Positions 53,300 through 61,279 of a stretch of 64,000 nt of DNA are shown here, one piece after another. Origin of the DNA: Roseiarcus sp963835955 (GTDB lineage: Bacteria > Pseudomonadota > Alphaproteobacteria > Rhizobiales > Beijerinckiaceae). A program made the position numbers and the translations under genes. The stretch is from contig CAWIHZ010000017.1 in assembly GCA_963835955.1 (NCBI GenBank), positions 1-64,000 of the forward strand. The letters are read 5' to 3'. Position 1 is the first letter of the stretch. Every line of letters starts with the position of its first letter. The notes below the pieces were generated by a model. The model was not told where the DNA came from, ran no database searches, and worked only from the letters and a program-made list of their open reading frames with translations.

Positions 53300-53980
53300 A
53301 TGTTCAAGCACGACGTCACCAAGACCAACATCGCCATTGACGAGCTTCTGAAGACGACCCACGATCCTCGTCATAAGTTCATGCTGCTGGCCTATTATCG
53401 CCATCGGTATCTGGAAATCGCCGGACGCTATGAGGAAATCTTCGCTCCGGACATGACGGTCGAAGAGCCGCTTTACCACATCCACTTGGCCAGCAATAAA
53501 ACCAAGCTGGTTGGCCAGAATTCGGTGAAGAGCCTTTATCGCATGTGGGCCGAGACCAACCAGTGCATCTTCTATGCCGAAAGCGAGCAGGTCGCGGTAG
53601 CGGACAACTACATCGCCTCGACAGCAAAGCTTTACCAGCAGGTGTCCGGGGCCTCGCTCAACTTCAACAAGGTGGTGTCCTATCTGCCAGGCTTTCTCTC
53701 GCGCCCGCTCGTCGCCAAAGTCCTCAAGTCGAAGGCCGTCAAGCCGGACGAGAATTCGATGTATCTCTATTCAAACTACGTCGAGATGATCTGGCCCTAC
53801 GACGACCGGGGACGGCTGGTCGGCGAGAACGTCTGGGAGCCGGAGCCGGAGAAAGCGGAGATCATCAAACTCGATCGGTCGGAGGTGCTGACGGTCGCTC
53901 AGGCGGCCGAAAAGCTCAACCCTCTGATCGCGCCGCTTCCGTCTTTCGATGAAATGGTGTTGGCTAGAAGGGCCGCCTGA
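53300..53980 (+). CDS. hypothetical protein, possibly NTF2-like
   Basis: A 226-residue soluble protein. RHKFMLLAYYRHRYLEIAGRYEEIFAPDMTVEEPLYHIHL... and the later YSNYVEMIWPYDDRGRLVGENVWEP resemble an NTF2/SnoaL-like alpha+beta cone fold. GGGAGGAACCC before the ATG is a clear ribosome binding site. There is no signal peptide. I do not recognise the family. Divergent from the AraC regulator across ~220 bases, it may be in the regulator's regulon and act with the dehalogenase. Confidence 0.65.
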   Translation: MFKHDVTKTNIAIDELLKTTHDPRHKFMLLAYYRHRYLEIAGRYEEIFAPDMTVEEPLYHIHLASNKTKLVGQNSVKSLYRMWAETNQCIFYAESEQVAVADNYIASTAKLYQQVSGASLNFNKVVSYLPGFLSRPLVAKVLKSKAVKPDENSMYLYSNYVEMIWPYDDRGRLVGENVWEPEPEKAEIIKLDRSEVLTVAQAAEKLNPLIAPLPSFDEMVLARRAA

Positions 53981-54051
53981 CTTCGCTCGCTCTGCAGCCT
54001 CGCGATGGCGGTCTGCCCCGTCATCGCGAGGCGGCGCGCTCCGCAGCGAAG
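53981..54051. repeat. palindromic REP-like element
   Basis: CCTCGCGATG (53998-54007) and CATCGCGAGG (54022-54031) form an exact 10-bp inverted repeat, with outer pairing CTTCGCT/GCGAAG extending the element to about 70 bases. It begins at the stop codon of the hypothetical gene. Similar elements with GTCATCGCGAGG are dispersed in many alphaproteobacteria. Confidence 0.6.
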
Positions 54052-54190
54052 CCGAAATCGTTCCGGCTCGTTGGCTTGAACACGCGCTTTATCTTCGACC
54101 TTGCCCCAACCGCACGAATCTGCCAACGTTGCGCTGCATCATAGTAAAGCCCGTCGAATCGACGATCTTTTGCTGAAGGAACGCGTCGCG

Positions 54191-54835
54191 ATGATTATCG
54201 GCGTTCTCAATCAAAAAGGGGGCGTAGGCAAGACGACCGTCGCGATCAACCTGGCCGCGAGCCTCGTGCATTCAGGTTCGCGGGTGTTGCTGGTCGACGC
54301 CGATCCTCAAGGCAGCGCCATGGCCTGGTCGAGCACGCGCGACAGCGAGCCTCCCTTCGCGGTCGTTGGCATGGCCAAGCCGACCCTGCATCGTGACTTG
54401 GCGCGGCTTGCGGGAGACTACGACGTCGTGATCATCGACGGCGCGCCGCGCGTCAATGAGCTTGGGCGCTCGGCGATCCTCGCCAGCGACTATGTCCTGA
54501 TTCCGGTCCAGCCCTCGCCCTATGACGTGTGGGCTGCCGCCGACACGGTGCAGTTGATCCGCGAAGCGCGACAACTGAAGGAAAGCCTCAAGGCCGCTTT
54601 CCTCGTCAATCGCCGAATCGCCAGAACCGCGATCGGCCGCGACGCAGCGGCCGCACTGGCGCAATTCAGCGAGATTCCCGTACTCGCGGCGGTCCTCAAT
54701 CAACGCATTATTTACGCCGAGAGCGCGGCCAAAGGGCTTTCGGTGATCGAAGCCGCGCCGGCGAGCGAGGCGGCGCGGGAGATGGACGCGCTGGTCCAGG
54801 AGGTCGTCGGCGCGCGCAGAAGGGAGGCGGCGTGA
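54191..54835 (+). CDS. ParA-family partition-type ATPase (orphan)
   Basis: A 214-residue deviant Walker ATPase. MIIGVLNQKGGVGKTTVAINLAASL carries the KGGVGKTT Walker A; VLLVDADPQGSAMAW and YDVVIIDGAP follow. It is a small ParA without an N-terminal HTH. AAGGAA lies before the ATG. No ParB gene or plasmid replication gene is visible, so it may position a protein or cargo rather than DNA. The next gene overlaps its stop codon. Confidence 0.9.
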   Translation: MIIGVLNQKGGVGKTTVAINLAASLVHSGSRVLLVDADPQGSAMAWSSTRDSEPPFAVVGMAKPTLHRDLARLAGDYDVVIIDGAPRVNELGRSAILASDYVLIPVQPSPYDVWAAADTVQLIREARQLKESLKAAFLVNRRIARTAIGRDAAAALAQFSEIPVLAAVLNQRIIYAESAAKGLSVIEAAPASEAAREMDALVQEVVGARRREAA

Positions 54836-55194
54836 GCAAGAAGACGATCGCGTTCACGATGCCGGCGACGGCGCCGCGACCACTCGAACGAAGTCCGGCC
54901 GATCCCGAAGCGCTGACCGGCGAAATCACGCCGTTCATCGTTACTGACGAACCAGGGGGGGAATCTGACGATTGGGTGCGGGACCGGGACTTGCGCCACG
55001 CAGACGATCGTTCGTGGGCGCCCTATTTGCCGCCTGCTCTGCCTGCGGCAGCCGGAACCAGCGTCATGATTGATCTCGCCGCCGAGCGGAACCTGCTGGA
55101 AGCGATGTCGTTGAGCTTTTTCCTGCCGTTTGCTCTCAGTTGGTTCTGGTTCGCCAACGCGATGCGGCGAGGCTGTCCGTCTTGGGCCGGGTAA
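54832..55194 (+). CDS. ParA-coupled small protein with hydrophobic C-terminus
   Basis: A 120-residue protein beginning SKKTIAFTMPATAP, then an acidic, tryptophan-containing segment (DDWVRDRDLRHADDRSWAPY) and a hydrophobic C-terminal stretch (LAAERNLLEAMSLSFFLPFALSWFWFANAMRR). GTG 54832 overlaps the ParA stop as GTGA, so translation is coupled. I recall similar ParA partners in alphaproteobacteria without assigned function. The N-terminal KKTIAF peptide could stimulate ParA ATPase like ParB N-termini do. It is a candidate cargo adapter. Confidence 0.7.
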   Translation: MSKKTIAFTMPATAPRPLERSPADPEALTGEITPFIVTDEPGGESDDWVRDRDLRHADDRSWAPYLPPALPAAAGTSVMIDLAAERNLLEAMSLSFFLPFALSWFWFANAMRRGCPSWAG

Positions 55195-55216
55195 GGCGCC
55201 GCGGCGCCTAACGACG

Positions 55217-57460
55217 CTATGCGTCGGCCCGCGGAGGCCGAAGTCCAAAAATCTCCTTCGGTTCGCTGACTCCCCGGAGTTGGAATTGGCCGAGCAATTC
55301 GAGGCGTCCGTCGCACCACCCGGCGGACTCGGCGAACCTCGAGGAGAACAGGAGATGTCGGCCAAGCGCGTCGCACAGCTTTTCCATGCGGACCACTTCA
55401 TTGACCGCGGGTCCGATCACGGTGAAATCGAGCCGGTCGGCGGCGCCGACGTTTCCATACAGCACCTCGCCCACGTGCAGCGCGATGTCGACGTCGGCAA
55501 ATGGCGCGCCCGCCGCCTGGCGCTCCAAATTGCGGGATTTCACGTTAGCCAAAGCCTCAATGGCGGCGTCGAGGCCGCGATTGCAAGCGGCCATCTCTCC
55601 TGCCTCCTCGAAGGAGATCGTCGCCAGCATCGCGTCGCCTATGAACTTGAGGACGTGCCCGCCGCGAGGCCGCAACGAGGCCGTCAAGGTCTCGAAGACC
55701 TCGTTGAGCATCTCAACAATCTGCCCGCCCGACGACACGTCGCTGATCCGGGTAAAGCCCCGGAGGTCCGCATACCAGAGCACCGAGTGGAGGCCATCGA
55801 CGGTTCCGCGCTCGACCGCGCCGGAGTGCACTCGGGACCCTGCGTCGGTTCCGAGATAAGTCCGCAGGAGCCCGGACGCGATGTCGTGACCCGCGTGGGC
55901 CTTCATCGCGAGCGACAGTTCCGGCAGGGTCGAATGCAGCAATTCGATCTCCTGGTCGTGGAAGCCGCCGGGGCGGTCGGTCGTGAACGAATAAAGGGCG
56001 CCGGTTCCATGAGAGGGATCGGCGGTCTCTCCGAACCGAAAGCCCAGGCACAGGTAGTCCGTGCCGCCAGCCTGATAAAAATCGACCAGTGCGGGAAAAT
56101 CCCGCTGCTCCGGTCCAAGTTCAAGGCGGCGCCGCAGCCATGCTTTCTTTTCTCCCGCCGCCGAGCGCTGGACCAACGCGTAGAAGGGGCTCCGCAGCCA
56201 TTCCTCGGAAACCGGACCGCGGGCGAATTGCTGCTCGCGGACGGATTGCCACTCCCGTCGCCACGTGTAGCCGTAGCCGCTCCATTGCGGGTGCAATGTC
56301 TGGGTCGACACATAGGCGCGCAGGAGCTCGAAGCCGAACGCGGCGAGTTTCCGGCAGTAGCCTTCGAAGAGCTCGCGCGCCGCGGCGCCGCGCAGTCCCT
56401 GCTCGGTCGCCCATGCGTTGAGCTCGGCCGCGCACTCGGCAAGCCTCGCCGAATTCAAACCGGGCCGAGCTTCCTTCGCCGCCGATGCGACGCGGGTTCG
56501 ATTTTCGTCCAAGGCGATCGGTGAATGACGTGTCGACGCCGCTTCCGCTTCGAGTCGGCGCCTCGCGGGCTTTGGGTCAACGCCACGCTTCGCTAAATTT
56601 GCGAACGCCATCCGATCATTTGCTAACGCCTGCGCCGATTGCTCGACCTGGGCGATCCGCCGCGCCATCAGGCCGATGACCTCGTCCGCGTCCGCGACGC
56701 GGCGAAACCGGTCAAGCGCGCCGGCGCGCCGAAAGGCGTCGTGGAGATAGGAGCCGACTGGGGGGCAGGTCCCGAAATCGTAGCCGCTCCAGGCGATCGC
56801 TTCGCTCCACAAATGGAGGAGAACTGCGCCGCTGACCGCCTCGGCGACCTCACCCCGATAGGCGGGCAGGAACGGCTTCCAGAATTGCTCCGGTTCGATC
56901 GGATAGCAAACATGAGAATCGAGCGCCCGGACGTCCAGCCCATATTTCTTGAGAACCGGCGTCAGCAGGAAGGGGCCGATCGAGCCCCACGGCTGGTCGA
57001 CGTCGACCGAGTTCCGTGCGCTCGCGACCAGTTCGGCCAGCGCCTCGTGCGACGCCGGCAGCTTCAGCACGGCGTTGTTGATGAGGCTCGTCCCGACGGC
57101 GTCGGCCTGCCGGCAAAAGACGAATTCGTCATTCGCGAATTCGGGCCTCGCCAGGCAAACGATGTCGGTATCGACCCAGCAGCAGCCGGTCGCCTGGATC
57201 ATCCTGTAGCGGAACATGTCGGCGAAGGTCGCGACCGACGGCTTGCCGTTGGCGATAAAGCGGTTGACCATGGATTCGTCGGGGCAGATCGCCCTCGCGT
57301 CGACGAGTCGCGCGCCGGGCGGAAGATCGAGGCGCGAATCATAACTGTAGACCCGCAACTCCGCGCCGGCCTGGGCGAACGAGGCGAGACAGGCGTAAGC
57401 GAAGGGATTGAGCGGCCCGTGCCAGAAGGAGCCGAATTCGATCGTATTCGCAGCCGTCAT
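55217..57460 (-). CDS. glycosyltransferase (DXD, GT32/Gb3-synthase-like) fused to class III adenylate cyclase
   Basis: A 747-residue single-frame fusion. Residues ~8-255 resemble DXD sugar transferases: SFWHGPLNPF at 11-20, the DTD motif in CCWVDTDIVCL at 97-99, and PWGSIGPFLLTPVLKKYGLD. A linker (about 300-360) precedes a ~200-residue region, RLAECAAELNAWATEQGLRG onwards, typical of N-terminal parts of bacterial cyclases. Residues 562-747 are the class III catalytic domain: D565 in WYADLRGFT and D609 in KFIGDAM bind metals, K605 and D679 favour ATP, N687 and R691 stabilise the transition state. All are present. Start ATG 57460; 77 bases after the methyltransferase gene. Confidence 0.85.
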   Translation of the reverse strand: MTAANTIEFGSFWHGPLNPFAYACLASFAQAGAELRVYSYDSRLDLPPGARLVDARAICPDESMVNRFIANGKPSVATFADMFRYRMIQATGCCWVDTDIVCLARPEFANDEFVFCRQADAVGTSLINNAVLKLPASHEALAELVASARNSVDVDQPWGSIGPFLLTPVLKKYGLDVRALDSHVCYPIEPEQFWKPFLPAYRGEVAEAVSGAVLLHLWSEAIAWSGYDFGTCPPVGSYLHDAFRRAGALDRFRRVADADEVIGLMARRIAQVEQSAQALANDRMAFANLAKRGVDPKPARRRLEAEAASTRHSPIALDENRTRVASAAKEARPGLNSARLAECAAELNAWATEQGLRGAAARELFEGYCRKLAAFGFELLRAYVSTQTLHPQWSGYGYTWRREWQSVREQQFARGPVSEEWLRSPFYALVQRSAAGEKKAWLRRRLELGPEQRDFPALVDFYQAGGTDYLCLGFRFGETADPSHGTGALYSFTTDRPGGFHDQEIELLHSTLPELSLAMKAHAGHDIASGLLRTYLGTDAGSRVHSGAVERGTVDGLHSVLWYADLRGFTRISDVSSGGQIVEMLNEVFETLTASLRPRGGHVLKFIGDAMLATISFEEAGEMAACNRGLDAAIEALANVKSRNLERQAAGAPFADVDIALHVGEVLYGNVGAADRLDFTVIGPAVNEVVRMEKLCDALGRHLLFSSRFAESAGWCDGRLELLGQFQLRGVSEPKEIFGLRPPRADA

Positions 57461-57537
57461 GGGCGCGGCGAAGGCGATGTCGTCGCTTATGCGAATTGGA
57501 GTCTCCGTCCGCTGCAGCGCTGTCGCGCCTTCGCCGC

Positions 57538-58263
57538 TTAGTCGATCCGGGCCAGAACATTCCGGCCGGCGTCCTCCCAGTCGCCGAAAAACGTCTCGGT
57601 CGTCAAATCTCCCTGGGAGACGAAGTCGCAATAGATGTCAAAGATCCAGCTCGCATGGACGTCGTCCAGCAGCAAATGCCGGCCCCGCCCCCCTTTGGCG
57701 ATTTGGATGCAGTTCGACATATCGGACCGGCAGATTTCGCTGGTATGACCCCCGTCGACATGCAGGATGTCGAACCCGTTTTCCTCGCGCCGATCCGCAA
57801 GCCGGGGAAGCACCGCGCGCGAATCGCCGGGGATGAGGTGAACGCGTCCGGGGAACTCGGCTTTGAGGAAATCGACACATTCGATCACATAGGCGTGGGT
57901 CATGATGTCGACGCCGTAATATTCGAGCGTCGGGCTGGACGAAAGGGCAAGCAGCGCGCTGTGGCCGGCGTTGACGCCGACTTCCAGCAGGCGCTGCTTG
58001 AACCGGACGGCGCGCCAGACATTGCGGCGGGCCGGAGCGAGGCCTTCGGCTGGGGGACGGTCGGCGTAGCGCTCCTCGCCGTCGCCGTAAAAGATGTTTC
58101 CCTCAAGCCTTTCGGCCGAGCGCCTGACAATCTCGTTGAGGCGACGCAGCCGTCGGCGGAACGCTTCCGAGAACATTTCGTCGAGGGTGTCGCGACGGAT
58201 CGTATAGTCGGGGATTTCCGACTCCGGCAATGGCCTGCCGGGAAGGAGTTTACGGCCGTTCAT
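57538..58263 (-). CDS. class I SAM-dependent methyltransferase
   Basis: A 241-residue methyltransferase (Methyltransf_24-like). RLLEVGVNAGHSALLALSSS is motif I, YYGVDIM the acidic residue region, and DILHVDGGHTSEICRSDMSNCIQIAKGGRGRHLLLDDVH is motif IV and beyond, a pattern found in cephalosporin hydroxylase/O-methyltransferase-like enzymes. It lies just upstream of the glycosyltransferase-cyclase gene in the same orientation. Together they may make or modify a glycan or glycolipid. Confidence 0.8.
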   Translation of the reverse strand: MNGRKLLPGRPLPESEIPDYTIRRDTLDEMFSEAFRRRLRRLNEIVRRSAERLEGNIFYGDGEERYADRPPAEGLAPARRNVWRAVRFKQRLLEVGVNAGHSALLALSSSPTLEYYGVDIMTHAYVIECVDFLKAEFPGRVHLIPGDSRAVLPRLADRREENGFDILHVDGGHTSEICRSDMSNCIQIAKGGRGRHLLLDDVHASWIFDIYCDFVSQGDLTTETFFGDWEDAGRNVLARID

Positions 58264-58518
58264 TCGTTTCGATACCCATACCGCTATGCGCCGAGAGCGG
58301 AGGCGGTCGCCTCCAAGCCGCCCAATCGCCGCAGTTTCGAGATTGTGCCCCGACGACCGACTCAATGCCGTCGAACCGCTCGGTCACCCTACCAGAGCGC
58401 GTTCGGCGCCTCAATTCGGCTTGAACTTCCGCAACGGAGCTTCAGCATTGCCCCGGTGATGCAAATGGCGCAATCTGCCCGTCAATTCGGTGGCCGTCTG
58501 GGGGATGTCGGTTGTGGC

Positions 58519-59100
58519 ATGCGCATTCTCGTTCTGTTCGCTCACCCACTAGAGACGAGTTTCGTAGCCGCGGTGCACGCGCGAATCGTCGAGACCTTGC
58601 GTGCGTTTGGACATGAGGTCGATGACCTCGACCTCTACGCCGAAGGATTCGATCCCGTGCTGACGCGCCAGACCCTTGTCGACTACCTGGATACGGCAGC
58701 CAATCGGGCGCGAGTGGGTCCCTATGTCGATCGGCTGCTTGCCGCCGAAGCCCTGATCGTGGTGTCCCCGATCTGGCATGATGGGTTTCCAGCGATCCTG
58801 AAAGGTTACTTCGACCGCGTCTTCCTGCCGGGCGTCAGCTTCAAGATTGATCAACACGGGGTCTTTCGGCCAACTCTCCTGAACATCAAGCGGCTCGCCG
58901 CGGTTTGCGGCTATGGCGCCGACCGCAAGCGAGCGTCCCGCGTCGGCGATCCGGTGCGCCGCTTCGTCATGCGCAGTCTGGCTGAGGCCCTCCCATGCGC
59001 ACAATGCGAATACTTCGCCTTAGACGGCTTGGACGCCGCGACGCCGCAGCGACGGGCGCAGTATCTCAGGCGGGTGACGCGAATATTCAGCGCTTGGTAG
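58519..59100 (+). CDS. NAD(P)H dehydrogenase (quinone), flavodoxin-like fold
   Basis: A 193-residue flavoprotein of the NQO1/MdaB family. MRILVLFAHPLETSFVAAVHARIVETLRAFGHEVDDLDLY is the flavin-binding N-terminus, and LIVVSPIWHDGFPAILKGYFDRVFLPGVSF is the second signature. It reduces quinones by two electrons, protecting the cell. The start is ATG 58519 (residue one of MRILVLFAHP). Confidence 0.85.
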   Translation: MRILVLFAHPLETSFVAAVHARIVETLRAFGHEVDDLDLYAEGFDPVLTRQTLVDYLDTAANRARVGPYVDRLLAAEALIVVSPIWHDGFPAILKGYFDRVFLPGVSFKIDQHGVFRPTLLNIKRLAAVCGYGADRKRASRVGDPVRRFVMRSLAEALPCAQCEYFALDGLDAATPQRRAQYLRRVTRIFSAW

Positions 59101-59184
59101 GGCGCGGGAACGCGGGCGGAGTGCTTTCGAAATTTCGATAAGTCTTCCACGAGCTGATGCGGCGATTAAGATTGGAGGAAATCA

Positions 59185-59637
59185 ATGTCCCCGGAAACGC
59201 GAGAGAGACTCTTTAGGTATTTGCGTGAAGGCAGGGTCTCCGTGCTTTCAACCTGCGCATCCAGCGGAGAGCCGCATTCAAGCGTGATGCATTATTCCTG
59301 TGCAGCCGAACTGCCTGCTCTATACTTCAGTACCGACGACCGATCCGCAAAAGCCAGGGATTGTCGCGAGAATCCACGGGCCTCGGTGGCGATAGGGTGG
59401 AGCGAGGTCGACTGGGTGACGGTGCAGATGCGTGGCGTGTTGCGAGCCCTGACCTTGGCCGCAGAGACCGAGGCTGCAAAGGCGGCGCACTATGCCGTCC
59501 ACCCCAACGCTCGGCAGTTTGACAGTGATCCCCATACGCTCTTCCTGCGGTTCGAGCCGGTTTGGGTCCGCTTTTCCGACCTGGGCGCCGCGCCAGCTCT
59601 AATTGAAGAAATGACGTTGGGTCGCGGCTCCCAATAG
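59185..59637 (+). CDS. pyridoxamine 5'-phosphate oxidase-like FMN-binding protein
   Basis: A 150-residue split-barrel flavin-binding protein. GRVSVLSTCASSGEPHSSVMHYSCAAELPALYFSTDDRSAKARDCRENPRASVAIGW is the PNPOx-like N-terminal fold. GGAGG lies before the ATG. Such proteins often reduce quinones or dyes, or bind heme. It is near another redox gene (NQO). Confidence 0.85.
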   Translation: MSPETRERLFRYLREGRVSVLSTCASSGEPHSSVMHYSCAAELPALYFSTDDRSAKARDCRENPRASVAIGWSEVDWVTVQMRGVLRALTLAAETEAAKAAHYAVHPNARQFDSDPHTLFLRFEPVWVRFSDLGAAPALIEEMTLGRGSQ

Positions 59638-59671
59638 TTCCCAGCCTCAGGAGGTTTGCCAATCGACCCAT

Positions 59672-60280
59672 TCAACGATGTCCGGCGCCGGATCGTTCGC
59701 CGGTTTCGCGGACGGCGCGCCAGACATGCATGTCAACTCCACGCTGCGGATCGAGTGCGATCGTTTCGCTGACGCGCAAGCCCGCGTCCGCGAGCACGGC
59801 CTCCGCTGACATGCCCGTATCGCAGGCGGAAAAAATCGCCCGCCCCCCGGAAAGCTTGACGCCATGCGCGCGCGACAAATGAAATGCGTCGAAGCCGATC
59901 CCCAAGAACAGATCGAATACGTCCCGGCCGCCTGGCACCGCCACGTCACCGCCGAGAGGCAGCAGTATTTTCGCGACTTCCTGCCAAATTATGCGCGCCG
60001 GGCTCCACCACCAAGCGTCGGCGCGTTCCTCGAGTCCGGACGCCGTACTCGAAATCACCAAACGTCGGTCGCCTCTGACATTAGGTTCGGCGATGTGGCT
60101 GCGACGGCCGAACACGATAAGGTCAGAGCGCGCCAACGCCTGCTGGTAATAGTCCCAATCACTTTCATTGCGCAGGGAAGCAGGGACCAGTCCGTCAGGG
60201 CCGGCGATCCTGTCGTCGTCCGAGACAATGGCGTAGCCAGCGATTTCGGTCGGGCGGCTCTTTGCCTTGTCGGGGCTCAC
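59672..60280 (-). CDS. RibD C-terminal/DHFR-like domain protein, paralog A
   Basis: A 202-residue protein with the RibD-C/DHFR-like fold. IAGYAIVSDDDRIAG is the opening strand, SDLIVFGRRSH the substrate region, and VAVPGGRDVFDLFLGIGFDAFHLSRAHGVKLSGGRAIFS the conserved C-terminal block. These proteins bind NADPH and reduce small molecules of unknown nature. GTG at 60280 is preferred, with GAGGGTAGGA upstream. It is the divergent paralog of the next gene. Confidence 0.82.
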   Translation of the reverse strand: MSPDKAKSRPTEIAGYAIVSDDDRIAGPDGLVPASLRNESDWDYYQQALARSDLIVFGRRSHIAEPNVRGDRRLVISSTASGLEERADAWWWSPARIIWQEVAKILLPLGGDVAVPGGRDVFDLFLGIGFDAFHLSRAHGVKLSGGRAIFSACDTGMSAEAVLADAGLRVSETIALDPQRGVDMHVWRAVRETGERSGAGHR

Positions 60281-60615
60281 CGTGCTTATGATCCTACCCT
60301 CGACATTTGGGCATCCCGCGCCTGTCGGCATCCGCTGGCGGGTGACGATTCCCGACCGACAGTGGCCATCGTCGTTTGCCGGCCGCTGCCGCTCTGTCGC
60401 TGATATGGCATGGTTTCGCCGGCCAATGGAATGGTCATCGCCACGCTCGCGATCGCGGCGATTGCGGTCGCCGGCGCAATCCTCTAGATCGTAGAGTTGA
60501 GCCAGCCCAATTTGGAGATGTTTTGCGTTCAGCCCGCGAACGTGATCCAAGGCGTTGATGCGTTCGTTTCATAGCGTGATCGCCTGTCGGCGACGGGAAC
60601 CGAGGGAGATCGAGC
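60281..60615. other. intergenic region between RibD-like paralogs
   Basis: About 335 bases separate two divergent paralogs, so both promoters are expected here. A tiny frame near 60410-60485 encodes an Ala/Ile-rich hydrophobic stretch (ATLAIAAIAVAGAIL) with no evidence of translation. Confidence 0.4.
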
Positions 60616-61176
60616 ATGCGCGGGCCATTCCGCATTGTAGCCTATGCCATCGCGTCCGCGGACGGCATGATCGCGGACGAAACCGGGTCGATGCCAAAAT
60701 CACTCGAGCTCGAAGCTGACCAGCGCTTTTTTGAGGCGGGACTGGACCGCGCCGCCGTCGTGGCGCACGGTCGGCTGTCGCAGGAAGATCAGCCAAACTC
60801 GCCAAATCGGCGCCGGTTGATTCTGACGCGCCAAGTCGCCGCCCTGGCTCCCGACCCGGGCAATGCAAACGCCAGGCTTTGGAACCCCGCCGGCGCGTCG
60901 CTCGAGGAAGCCTGTGCGTCGGTCGGATGTCGATCGGGCACTGTCGCGGTTCTCGGCGGTCCGCACATATACAGTCATTTTCTGAAGATTGGCTACGACG
61001 ATTTCTATCTCAGCCGCGCCCCCAAAGTGAAGCTGCCGGGTGGCGTGCCTCTGTTCGCGGAGTGCCGGCTCGGCCGCTCTCCCGAGGACGTCCTGACCGA
61101 GGCGGGGCTGAAGGCGGGCGAAACGCAGCGTCTCGACGAGGAAGTGTCGCTGGTCGAATGGACCCCGCAACTATAA
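60616..61176 (+). CDS. RibD C-terminal/DHFR-like domain protein, paralog B
   Basis: A 186-residue RibD-C/DHFR-like protein. FRIVAYAIASADGMIADETG, AAVVAHGRLSQED and VAVLGGPHIYSHFLKIGYDDFYLSRAPKVKLPGGVPLFAE match paralog A in order. GGGAG is upstream of the ATG. It may form a heterodimer or share regulation with the divergent copy. Confidence 0.85.
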   Translation: MRGPFRIVAYAIASADGMIADETGSMPKSLELEADQRFFEAGLDRAAVVAHGRLSQEDQPNSPNRRRLILTRQVAALAPDPGNANARLWNPAGASLEEACASVGCRSGTVAVLGGPHIYSHFLKIGYDDFYLSRAPKVKLPGGVPLFAECRLGRSPEDVLTEAGLKAGETQRLDEEVSLVEWTPQL

Positions 61177-61279
61177 GCGTCAGGCCATTGGGAACATCTC
61201 CGCCGCGCGCCGGGCCGGCGCCGCGGGACGGCAGTCGCGAGGCATGTCTTTCGCCGCCAAAGCGGCTATGGAAGGGCCC

